Source of the DNA: Pseudomonas sp. GV071
GTDB taxonomy: Bacteria > Pseudomonadota > Gammaproteobacteria > Pseudomonadales > Pseudomonadaceae
Length of the DNA stretch: 64,000 bases
Assembly (NCBI RefSeq): GCF_003050835.1
Contig: NZ_QAOJ01000009.1
Coordinates: 218,634 to 282,633 of the forward strand
Direction of reading: 5' to 3'
Numbering within the stretch: position 1 is the stretch's first letter; every line of letters starts with the position of its first letter. The position numbers were made by a program, and so were the translations under genes. Positions 49,341 to 59,700 of the stretch are shown piece after piece. The notes below the pieces were generated by a model, which had not been told where the DNA came from, made no database searches, and worked only from the letters and a program-made list of their open reading frames with translations.

Positions 49341-50981
49341 TTAGCGTGGATACAACGGTGGCAGCGGGCTGGTTTCTTGTGCGGCGGCTGGTGCTTCGGC
49401 GGCCGGCAAGGCGCGGATGGCTTTCCACAGTTCTTCGCCTTGCCAGTACTGGCCGCTTTCGCTGTAGAGGGCGCCGTTGAGGCCGTCCAGGCTTTCCGAG
49501 AGCGGCACAAAACGTGCGGCCATGTCGGCGAGGGTTTCCGGTTGCTGGCGGGCCCAGGCGTCGAGGGCCTGGCGGGTGGCTTGCGAGTCGTTGGCCAGGC
49601 AGGCGCGTTTGAGGTCGTCGAGCAGGCTGCGTGGGCTTGGACCGACCTGGGCGGTGCGCGAGACAGCTGGCTGACGGCGGGCATGCCACCAGAGGCCGAA
49701 GCCGAGCAGGGTGGTCAGGGCCAGAATCAGCGTCGCCAACTGCCAGGGCCACAGCGGTGGGCCCTCCACCAGCGGTTCGGCGCTGTCGGTGTTGACCGGT
49801 GCTTCCACGTCCATCGCCGGGTTGTTGGCCACCATCAGGGTGCGTGCCGGCACGCTGGTGTGTTCCAGGCGGTCGTCTTTGGTGTTCCACCACACCAGGT
49901 CGACGCTCGGCAGTTCGATGCGACCGCTGCGGTTGGGGACCAGGGCTTCGCGTTCTTCGCGGCTGCCGATCAGGCCGCGCTCGTTGGTGCTGTTGCTCAG
50001 TTGCGGCTGGTCGGGGTAGCGGCGCAGGCCGGTCACCGAGGTGGCGGGCAGTGGCGGCAGCTGGGCGCTGGAGAGACCGTCGACTTTAAGGGTAAGGCTG
50101 CGGGTTAGTGAATCGCCGACCTGGGCTTTGTCCGGTTCCGGGCTCCAGGATTCGCTCAACACCACGGCGCGGGCTGGCAGCCACGGCGCATCCGCCGGGT
50201 ATTCAGCCGGTTTGGCTTTCACCTGCAGCGGAATCACCGGCGACTTCACCCGCATCAAGCGACCCGGGCGTGGGCCGAAGGGTTGGTAGCCGCTGTTGTT
50301 CTGACTGCGATCAGCGACCGTGGCGCTGAAGACCAGCGCCGGAATGTCCAGTTCGCCGCTTTGTTGCGGGTAGATGGCGTAGCGCAGTTCGATTACCCCA
50401 TGGCGTACACCGTTGATTTCTTTTTCGTAGGTGCGTGGGTCGCCGAGCGATTCGATGCGCGCGTTGGCGATTTGCAGCGGGGTGAGGGCGCTGTCGTCGT
50501 ACAGCGATACCGAGTGGTAGATGCGCAGGGTCAGAATCGCCTGGGCCTGCACGTAGACGCTGTCCTGATCGAGGCTGGCGTCGATGAACACCGGGGCCAC
50601 CGATTCGCTGTCGCTGTTGGCTTCGGTTTTGATCACTTGCAGGGTGATCGGCTCGCTCTTGTTGTCGCCCAGGCTCAGCGCCGGAATCACCACGTTGCCG
50701 ACGGTTTTCGGCTGCAGGGTGATGATCCAGCGGGTGGTGGCGCGGGCCGAGCCGTCGATGGTGGTCAGGCGGTTGATCTGCCGGGTACCGAGCACGTCGA
50801 AGGCTTCGTCGAGCGGCGCCAGGTCGGGTTTGCCGAACAGGGTGGCGTCATCGGATTCCAACGACAGTTCCAGGGTTTCACCTTCGCTCAGGCGGCTGCG
50901 GTCCACCGAAGCGGTGAAGTTCGCGGCGCTGGCCTGCAGGGCCACCAGGCACAGCAAAAAGGCGCAAAACAGACGGGTCAT
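49341..50981 (-). CDS. batD: BatD family protein
   Basis: This 546-residue protein has a cleavable signal peptide (MTRLFCAFLLCLVALQASA) and BatD beta domains (FTASVDRSRLSEGETLELSLESDDATLFGKPDLAPLDEAFDVLGT). A transmembrane helix near residues 425-445 (LATLILALTTLLGFGLWW) is followed by a cytoplasmic tail that is Pro/Ala-rich at its end. ATG 50981 is preferred over TTG 50984. It closes the moxR-bat operon thought to act in envelope stress or aerotolerance. Confidence 0.9.
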   Translation of the reverse strand: MTRLFCAFLLCLVALQASAANFTASVDRSRLSEGETLELSLESDDATLFGKPDLAPLDEAFDVLGTRQINRLTTIDGSARATTRWIITLQPKTVGNVVIPALSLGDNKSEPITLQVIKTEANSDSESVAPVFIDASLDQDSVYVQAQAILTLRIYHSVSLYDDSALTPLQIANARIESLGDPRTYEKEINGVRHGVIELRYAIYPQQSGELDIPALVFSATVADRSQNNSGYQPFGPRPGRLMRVKSPVIPLQVKAKPAEYPADAPWLPARAVVLSESWSPEPDKAQVGDSLTRSLTLKVDGLSSAQLPPLPATSVTGLRRYPDQPQLSNSTNERGLIGSREEREALVPNRSGRIELPSVDLVWWNTKDDRLEHTSVPARTLMVANNPAMDVEAPVNTDSAEPLVEGPPLWPWQLATLILALTTLLGFGLWWHARRQPAVSRTAQVGPSPRSLLDDLKRACLANDSQATRQALDAWARQQPETLADMAARFVPLSESLDGLNGALYSESGQYWQGEELWKAIRALPAAEAPAAAQETSPLPPLYPR

Positions 50982-50984
50982 CAA

Positions 50985-52787
50985 CTAATTCCTAGGCTCT
51001 TGGCGCTGTTGCTGTTCGTACCAGAATTTGCGTCGCAGCAGCTCGCCCGGGTCGTCGGGGATCTGCCGCAGCCACTGTTCCATGGCTTGGCGCTGTTCGG
51101 CGCCGAGATGTTGCTGCTGGCCGTCGTCGGCCTGCGGTTTACCGCCCGGTTTGGCGTCGGCTTTGTCCGCCTTGGCGGTTTTGCCGTCTTTGTCGCCACC
51201 GCCCTCGGCGCCTTTGTGCTCGGCGTTGGCGTCCTGGTTCGCGCCTTGCTGGCCGGGCTGCTGGTCTTGCTTTGGGTCTTGTTCGCCGGGTTTGTTGGCA
51301 GTCGGCGGGGGTTTGTTATCGGTGTCGCTGCCGGGGTTCTGCTCGGCCGGTTGCTGCTGGTTTTTGCCTGGCTGCTTTTGCTGTTTCTGTTGCTGCTGTT
51401 TCTTCTGCTGCTCTTTTTCCTGTTGCTGCTGTTGGCGCAGCAGCTCTTCGACCAGGGCTTTGTTTTTCAGCGCCTGAGGTAAGTCGGGTTGGCGTTCCAG
51501 CGCCTGGTCGTACGCATCCAGCGCGGCTTCCAGCTCACCGCTGCGGGCCAGGGCGTTGCCACGATTGTAGTGGTCGGCAGCGCTGTTACCGCTGGCAAAA
51601 CGGTTGGCGGCACCGGCGTAATCGCCAGCCTGATAGAGCGCCTGGCCCTGCCATTTCGGGTCGCTGAAGGTGTCGGCGGCTTCGGCGGCTTTGTGTTGCT
51701 GCAGCAGGCGTTCGCCTTGCTGGTCGGCGCGCAGCCACAGATCGTTGAACTCGAAGGCATAGCTGGGTCGCGGACCAATCAGCAGCAACAGCGGCAAGCA
51801 GAACAGCCAGCCGCGGCGTCCGGCACAGGCAGCCAACAGCAGCAGCGGTAACAGCAACCAATAACCCTGGTCGGCCCAGGTTTCCAGTTGGGTCGGTTCG
51901 CTGTCGCGCAGGCTTTCGCTGTCTTCCAGCAGGCCGAGGTCGCGCAGGTCGGTTTCATCCAGGCGCGAGCGCAGGTAGTTGCCGCCCAACTCGTTGGCAA
52001 AGCGGCGCAGGCCGGCGCTGTCCAGACGCGGCAGCAAAATGCTGCCCTGGGCGTCTTTCAAAAAGCCGCCGCCTTCCTGAGCAATAGGGGCGCCTTGGGC
52101 CGAGCCGATGCCGAGAATCTGCAGGCGGCTGCCATGTTTGCCCAACGCCTGACGAATGCCTTGGCGCTCCTGGTCATCGAGTGCCGAGGTGATCAACAGC
52201 AGCCGGCCGTTACCCTGAGCGCCTTGCTCTAGCAGTGCCAGGGCCTTGCCCACGGCCAGGTCAGCTCGACGGCCAGCCTCGGGCATGATTGCCGGTTTCA
52301 GCGATTCCAGCAGGTTGCGTGCGGTGCCCAGGTCGTCGGACAGCGGTACCAGGGTGTGGGCGCTGCCGGCGTAGAGAACGATGCCGGTCTGCGCGTCATG
52401 GCGCGCTTCCAGCAGGTCGAGCACTTTGTGTTTGGCGTGCTCCAGGCGGTTGGGTTGTACGTCGCCAGCGAGCATCGAGGGGGTCATGTCGAGCATTACC
52501 ACCAGCGGGTCGGCGCGCTTTTGCGTGCTTTGCTCCACGTGCTGCCAACTCGGGCCGAGCAGGGCCAACAGGCACAGCAGCCAGGACAGACCGAGGGCGA
52601 TCCACGGCAAGCGACTGACGCGGCGGTTACCGCCACTGAGCAGCACTTTATGGAAGGCCGGCGGCAGCAGCATCTGCCAACGCCCAGCGCGGCGCTGGCG
52701 GTGCCAGAGTTGCCACAGCAACCACAGCAGCAGTGGCAGCAACACCAGCCAGAACGGCCGTAGCCAATGGGGCCAGAGCGCGATCAT
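50985..52787 (-). CDS. VWA + TPR membrane protein (BatB/BatC fusion)
   Basis: This 600-residue protein has two N-terminal membrane helices, a VWA domain (about 90-290) with a MIDAS-like LDMTPSMLAGD, another helix pair near 325-365 (GYWLLLPLLLLAACAG), TPRs (about 370-460; ADHYNRGNALARSGELEAALDAYDQALERQPD) and a long Gln/Lys-rich disordered tail (about 470-570). The MIDAS has Thr where BatA has the first Ser of DxSxS. BatB and BatC are separate in Bacteroidetes but fused in pseudomonads. The ATG overlaps the batA stop. Confidence 0.9.
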   Translation of the reverse strand: MIALWPHWLRPFWLVLLPLLLWLLWQLWHRQRRAGRWQMLLPPAFHKVLLSGGNRRVSRLPWIALGLSWLLCLLALLGPSWQHVEQSTQKRADPLVVMLDMTPSMLAGDVQPNRLEHAKHKVLDLLEARHDAQTGIVLYAGSAHTLVPLSDDLGTARNLLESLKPAIMPEAGRRADLAVGKALALLEQGAQGNGRLLLITSALDDQERQGIRQALGKHGSRLQILGIGSAQGAPIAQEGGGFLKDAQGSILLPRLDSAGLRRFANELGGNYLRSRLDETDLRDLGLLEDSESLRDSEPTQLETWADQGYWLLLPLLLLAACAGRRGWLFCLPLLLLIGPRPSYAFEFNDLWLRADQQGERLLQQHKAAEAADTFSDPKWQGQALYQAGDYAGAANRFASGNSAADHYNRGNALARSGELEAALDAYDQALERQPDLPQALKNKALVEELLRQQQQQEKEQQKKQQQQKQQKQPGKNQQQPAEQNPGSDTDNKPPPTANKPGEQDPKQDQQPGQQGANQDANAEHKGAEGGGDKDGKTAKADKADAKPGGKPQADDGQQQHLGAEQRQAMEQWLRQIPDDPGELLRRKFWYEQQQRQEPRN

Positions 52788-53833
52788 TGGCGTTTCCTCA
52801 TCCGCGGCCGCCATTTCGGCCGCGCCGGCAAGGCTTGTTGCAGGCGGCTTTGCAGCAGGTGCGGCCACAGCGCGTTAACTACCAGCAGCAGGCTCATCAG
52901 CAGCGCCCCGGCCAGCGGCCAGGCATACAGTTCGAGGGCAGGGCGGGCGATGGTCGGTTGCTGGGCCACGGGTTCGAGTTTGTCCAGACTGGCTTCGATC
53001 AGGGTCAGTTCATCGCTGTCGCGGGCGCGGAAATACTGGCCACCGGTCATCTCGGCGATCTTCTGCAGGGTGCCTTCATCCAGGTCCAAACCAGGGTTCA
53101 AGCCCATCATGCCGAACGCGCCGCGCTCGGGGTCAGCACCAATGCCGATGGTGTAGACCTTCACTTGTTCTTCAGCGGCCAGGCGCGCGGCGGTCAGCGG
53201 GTCGATCTGCCCGCCATTGCTGGCACCGTCGGTGACTAACACCAGCACGCGGCTGTTGGCTGGGCGTTGGCGCAGGCGTTTTACCGCCAAGCCGATGGCA
53301 TCGCCAATCGCGGTGTTTTTGCCAGCAATGCCGATCAAGGCTTCGTCCAGCCAGATGCGCACGGTGTGGCGGTCGAAGGTCAGCGGCGCCTGGAGGTAGG
53401 CCTGGCTGCCAAACAGGATCAGGCCGACGCGGTCGCCTTTGCGCCCTTCGATAAAGTCGCCGAGCAGGTTTTTCACCAAGGTCAGGCGGCTGACATCGTT
53501 GCCGTTCCACTGCATGTCGGCGTAGTCCATGGAGCCGGACACATCCACCGCCAGCAGCAGGTCGCGGCCGCTGGCCGACACTGGCAGCGGCTCACCGACC
53601 CAGGCCGGGCGTGCGGCGGCACCGAGCAGCAACAGCCATAACAACGCGAACGGCGCCTGTTGCCGCCAGGCTGGCAGGTTGGCGCGCGCACGGCGGCCGC
53701 TGAGGCCTTCGAGTTCGCTGAGAAAACTGACCTTCAACGCTGCCTCGCCGCTGTCGGCAGCCGGCAACACCAGGCGCAACAACCAGGGCAGCGGCAGCAG
53801 CACGAACAGCCAGGGCCAGGTGAACTCAAACAT
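52784..53833 (-). CDS. batA: VWA domain membrane protein BatA
   Basis: This 349-residue protein has a hydrophobic start (MFEFTWPWLFVLLPLPWLLRLVLP), a second helix near residues 60-75, a VWA domain (about 85-285) with intact MIDAS DVSGSMDYADM and TDGASNGG, and a C-terminal membrane helix (WPLAGALLMSLLLVVNALW). It likely assembles with the BatB/C protein on the membrane under MoxR control. ATG 53833 overlaps the DUF4381 gene by eight bases. Confidence 0.92.
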   Translation of the reverse strand: MFEFTWPWLFVLLPLPWLLRLVLPAADSGEAALKVSFLSELEGLSGRRARANLPAWRQQAPFALLWLLLLGAAARPAWVGEPLPVSASGRDLLLAVDVSGSMDYADMQWNGNDVSRLTLVKNLLGDFIEGRKGDRVGLILFGSQAYLQAPLTFDRHTVRIWLDEALIGIAGKNTAIGDAIGLAVKRLRQRPANSRVLVLVTDGASNGGQIDPLTAARLAAEEQVKVYTIGIGADPERGAFGMMGLNPGLDLDEGTLQKIAEMTGGQYFRARDSDELTLIEASLDKLEPVAQQPTIARPALELYAWPLAGALLMSLLLVVNALWPHLLQSRLQQALPARPKWRPRMRKRQ

Positions 53834-54316
53834 GTTTGCGAATCCAGGTGTCGACGGCCTGGTTGAGGCCATCCACGGCCTTGTCGTCGAGTTTGCATTC
53901 GGGCCGGTAGCCGCCTTCCACCAGAATCATCCAGCGGGTGAGGCCAGCAGCCGGGCAGCGGTTGTCCAGGTACGCCAGCCAGGCGCGGCCACTCATGGTG
54001 TGGCTCTGGCTATTGGGGTAGTGGCTGCGGCACAGGCGTTTGAGCAGGGCGTTGAGCTGCTGCAACCAAGGGCCCGCGTTGGCGCCGTCGTAGGGTTTTT
54101 TCAGTTGCCCGAGCTCTTGCAGGGCGGCCAGGCGCAGCGGATCGAGCGGCACCTCGGTGCGGGATTTTTTGCCCCGTTGTGGCAGGCGTTTACGCAGACG
54201 CCAGAGGCCCCAGAGCAACAGCGGAATCAGTGCTGCGAGCAGCCACCAGCCAGGGGCGGGTGGCCACCAGGAAATCGGCGGCGGCGCAATCAAGGGTTGC
54301 AATTGGTCGAGGGGAT

Positions 54317-54320
<4 letters not shown>
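53826..54320 (-). CDS. DUF4381 domain protein
   Basis: This 164-residue protein starts at GTG 54320, overlapping the DUF58 stop (GTGA). It has one membrane helix near residues 20-42 (WWPPAPGWWLLAALIPLLLWGLW) and a cytoplasmic domain with LKRLCRSHYPNSQSHTMSGRAWLAYLDNRCP. DUF4381 genes regularly lie between DUF58 and batA in this operon; function unknown. Confidence 0.88.
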
Positions 54321-55261
<941 letters not shown>

Positions 55262-55266
55262 GGCGA

Positions 55267-56226
55267 TCAGGCCACGGCAACCACGTCGAGGATGCGTTGC
55301 AGCACCCGGTCCTGGTCAATACCAGCGGCTTCGGCCTCGAACGACAGAATGATGCGGTGGCGCAGCACGTCGAACAGCACGGCCTGAATGTCTTCCGGCG
55401 ACACGAAATCGCGGCCGGCCAGCCAGGCGTGGGCGCGGGCGCAGCGGTCTAGGGAAATCGAGCCGCGAGGGCTGGCGCCATAGGAAATCCACTCGGCCAG
55501 TTCCGGGTCGAACTTGGCCGGGGTGCGCGTGGCCATCACCAGCTGCACCAGGTATTCCTCCACCGCGTCGGCCATATAAAGGCCGAGTACTTCTTTACGC
55601 GCGGCAAAGATCGCCTGCTGGCTGACTTTGTGCTCGGGCTTGGTTTCGCCGTTCAGCGCTTCGCCACGGGCTTGCTGGAGAATCTTGCGTTCCACCGACG
55701 CGTCGGGGAAACCGATTTTCACGTACATCAGGAAACGGTCGAGCTGCGCCTCTGGCAACGGATAGGTGCCTTCCTGCTCGATCGGGTTCTGCGTGGCCAT
55801 GACCAGGAACAGCGGCGACAGGTCATAGGTGCTGCGCCCCACGCTGACCTGGCGCTCGGCCATGGCTTCGAGCAAGGCCGACTGCACCTTGGCCGGGGCG
55901 CGGTTGATTTCGTCGGCCAGTACCAGGTTATGGAAGATCGGCCCTTGCTGGAACACGAAGCTGCCGGTTTCCGGGCGATAGATTTCCGTGCCGGTGATGT
56001 CGGCCGGCAGCAAATCGGGGGTGAACTGAATACGGTGGAACTCGGCTTCGATGCCTTCGGCCAGTTCTTTGATGGCCTTGGTCTTGGCCAGACCGGGAGC
56101 GCCTTCGACCAGCATGTGGCCGTCAGCGAGGAGGGCGATCAACAGCCGCTCAATGAGTTTTTCCTGACCCAGAATCTGCGTGGAGAGAAATTGACGCAGG
56201 GCGACCAGCGCTTCGCGGTGTTCCAT
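55267..56226 (-). CDS. MoxR-family AAA+ ATPase
   Basis: This 319-residue ATPase has Walker A VEGAPGLAKTKA near residue 41, Walker B LVLADEINRAPAKVQSALLEAM near 106 and sensor ATQNPIEQEGTYPLPEAQLDRF. MoxR ATPases act as chaperones for the VWA proteins encoded after them. ATG 56226 begins the family fold; upstream frame runs into a repeat. It is first gene of the six-gene bat operon on this strand. Confidence 0.93.
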   Translation of the reverse strand: MEHREALVALRQFLSTQILGQEKLIERLLIALLADGHMLVEGAPGLAKTKAIKELAEGIEAEFHRIQFTPDLLPADITGTEIYRPETGSFVFQQGPIFHNLVLADEINRAPAKVQSALLEAMAERQVSVGRSTYDLSPLFLVMATQNPIEQEGTYPLPEAQLDRFLMYVKIGFPDASVERKILQQARGEALNGETKPEHKVSQQAIFAARKEVLGLYMADAVEEYLVQLVMATRTPAKFDPELAEWISYGASPRGSISLDRCARAHAWLAGRDFVSPEDIQAVLFDVLRHRIILSFEAEAAGIDQDRVLQRILDVVAVA

Positions 56227-56777
56227 CGTGGAAAGGTTCCTGGCGGATTGACGAGGTGCAACGGCTCGCAGCCGCGCGACGAAGGCGGCGGGGTGGCTGC
56301 GAATGGCGTGACACTTTAATGCATAACGTGGAGTGGCGGCTATCGTGGCCAGGGGGAATGAGCGGCGGTTCACGCGGATCGAGATCCAGAACTCCGTCAT
56401 TCCTGCGCAGGCAGGAATCCAGAATCTCGCGGCGTGCTCAGAACGTCGTACCGTCGCGTATTCTGGGTCCCAGCCTGCGCTGGGACGACGCTGGTTTTTT
56501 CATAAAGTGGCGTGCAACCGCTGCAATAGAGCACCGCATCTGTTGACCGAATATGTCGCCCCATCGCAATCCCTCGGTCACAGCCTATCGTTAAGCTACG
56601 CGTGACTTGATGGTCGCCGTGTGCACTGGCGGGTTTCAACAATGGCCTAGACTGTTGTGCAACCCGAATAGAAAGGTGCCCTGCCCACGTATTTGTCGGC
56701 ACCGGTATACGGCGCGTTCAGTCAGGTATGAATTCAGCGAGCTCTTCCACGAATAACAAACCCCGCGGAGCACAACC
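56227..56777. other. Intergenic region between moxR and gdhB with repeat pair
   Basis: This 551-bp gap between divergent operons has no convincing gene. At 56394-56490 lies a third copy of the CCCAGCGCAGGCTGGG repeat pair, here with one arm diverged to ATTCCTGCGCAGGCAGGAAT (56399) and the other GTCCCAGCCTGCGCTGGGAC (56467). The remaining sequence should contain the gdhB and moxR promoters; none was obvious enough to mark. Confidence 0.8.
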
Positions 56778-59700
56778 ATGGCGTTCTTTACGGCGGCCAG
56801 CAAAGCCGACTTTCAGCAACAACTGCAAGCGGCACTGGCGCAGCACGTTAGCGAACAGGCGCTGTCACAAGTAGCCCTGTTCGCCGAGCAATTTTTCGGC
56901 ATCATCGCCCTCGAGGAACTGACCCAGCGTCGCCTCTCCGACCTGGTCGGTTGCACCTTATCTGCCTGGCGTCTGCTGGAGCGCTTCGACAGCGCCAAGC
57001 CGCAGGTACGCGTATTCAACCCCGATTACGAAAAACATGGTTGGCAGTCCACCCACACCGCCGTGGAAGTGCTGCACCCCGACGTCCCCTTTCTGGTCGA
57101 CTCGGTCCGTATGGAGCTGAACCGCCGCGGTTACAGCATCCACACCCTGCAAAACAGCGTGATCAGCACCCGCCGCAACAAGAAGGGCGAACTGCTGGAA
57201 GTGTTGCCAAAAGGCACCACCGGCAAAGACGTGCAGCAAGAGTCGCTGATCTTTCTCGAGATCGACCGCAGCGCCAACGCCACCGACATGCGCACCCTGG
57301 AAAACGCCCTGCTCGAAGTCCTGGAAGAAGTGCGCATCACCGTCGCCGACTTCCAGCCCATGCGTAACAAAGTCACCGAGCTGCTGACCTGGTTGGGCAA
57401 AGCCAAGCTCAAAGTGGATGCCGCCGAGCTGGCGGAAATCAAAGTGTTCCTGCAGTGGCTGATGGAAAACCACTTCACCTTCTTAGGCTATGAAGAATTC
57501 ACCGTGGCCGATGAGGCCGAAGGCGGCCACATCACCTACGACGAGTCGAGCCTGCTGGGTCTGTCCAAGCGCCTGCGCACCGGCCTCACCGCCGCCGATC
57601 TGCATATCGAAGAATACGCCGTGAAGTACCTGCGCGAGCCGGTGCTGCTGTCGTTCGCCAAGGCCGCGCAACCGAGCCGCGTGCACCGCCCGGCGTACCC
57701 GGATTTCGTCTCCATCCGTGAGCTGGATGCCAAGGGCAAGGTGGTCAAGGAATGCCGCTTCATGGGCATTTACACCTCCATCGCCTACAGCGAAAGCGTG
57801 CGCAGCATTCCCTATATCCGCCGCAAAGTGGCCGAAGTTGAACAGCGTTCCGGCTTTACCGCCCAGGGTCACCTGGGCAAAGAACTGGTGAAAGTGCTGG
57901 AAGTGTTGCCGCGCGATGACCTGTTCCAGACCCCGGTAGACGAGCTGTACAACACCTCGCTGGCCATCGTGCAGATTCAGGAACGCAACAAGATCCGCCT
58001 GTTCCTGCGCGCCGACCCCTACGGCCGTTTTGTCTACGCCCTGGCCTATGTGCCGCGCGACGTGTACTCCACTGAAAGCCGCATCCGCATTCAGCAAGTG
58101 CTGGTCGACCGCCTACAAGCTACCGACTGCGAGTTCTGGACCTACTTCTCTGAGTCGGTTCTGGCGCGCGTGCAGTTCATTCTGCGTATCGACCCGAAAA
58201 CCAAGCTGAACATCGACCAGGCGCAGATCGAGCGCGAAGTCATTCAAGCCTGCCGTTCGTGGAAAGACGATTACGCCGGTTTAGTGGTGGAAAGTCTTGG
58301 CGAAGCCAAAGGCACCCGTGTGCTGGCCGACTTCCCGAAAAGCTTCCCCGCCGGCTACCGCGAGCGCTTCGCCCCGCACTCGGCGGTGGTGGATATGCAG
58401 CACCTGCTGAGCCTGTCGGACGAGCGCCCGCTGGTGATGAGCTTCTACCAACCGCTCAGCGCCGGTGGCCAGGAACTGCACTGCAAGCTGTACCACGCCG
58501 ACACGCCACTGGCACTCTCGGACGTTCTGCCGATTCTGGAAAACCTCGGCCTGCGTGTGCTCGGTGAATTCCCGTACCGCCTGCACCACCAAAGCGGCCG
58601 CGAATTCTGGATTCATGACTTCGCCTTCACCTACGCCGAAGGCCTGGACCTGGATATCCAGCAGCTCAACGACACCCTGCAGGACGCCTTTGTGCAGATA
58701 GTTGGCGGCGCCGCCGAAAACGACGCCTTCAACCGCCTGGTACTGACCGCCGCCATGCCGTGGCGCGACGTGGCCTTGCTGCGTGCCTACGCCCGCTATC
58801 TGAAGCAGATCCGCCTGGGCTTTGACCTCAGCTACATCGCCAGCGCCTTGCTCAACCACGTCGACATCGCCAAGGAATTGGTGCGCCTGTTCAAAACCCG
58901 CTTCTACCTGGCGCGCAAGCTCACTGCCGATGACCTGGCCGATAAACAACTGCGTCTGGAACAGGCGATTCTCACCGCCCTGGACGACGTTGCGGTGCTC
59001 AACGAAGACCGCATCCTGCGCCGCTACCTGGACCTGATCAAAGCCACCCTGCGCACCAACTTCTACCAGACCGACGCCAACGGTCAGGCCAAGTCCTACT
59101 TCAGCTTCAAATTCAACTCGCGCACTATCGCCGACCTGCCCAAGCCGGTGCCGTTGTTCGAAATCTTCGTTTACTCGCCACGGGTAGAAGGTGTGCACCT
59201 GCGCGGCGGCAAAGTGGCCCGCGGCGGTTTGCGCTGGTCCGACCGTGAAGAGGACTACCGCACCGAAGTGCTCGGCCTGGTGAAAGCCCAGCAAGTTAAA
59301 AACGCAGTGATCGTGCCGGTCGGCGCCAAGGGCGGCTTCGTGCCGCGGCGCATGCCAATTGGTGGCAGCCGCGACGAAGTGCTGGCTGAGGGCATTGCCT
59401 GCTACCGCATCTTCATTTCCGGCTTGCTGGACATCACCGACAACCTCAAAGAAGGCGACGTGGTGCCGCCGCAAAACGTCGTGCGCCACGACGAAGACGA
59501 CCCGTACCTGGTGGTCGCCGCCGACAAAGGCACCGCCACCTTCTCCGACATCGCCAACGGCATTGCCGGCGAATACGGCTTCTGGCTGGGCGATGCCTTC
59601 GCCTCCGGCGGCTCGGCCGGTTACGACCACAAAGGCATGGGCATTACCGCCAAAGGGGGCTGGGTGTCCGTGCAACGCCACTTCCGCGAACGCGGCATCG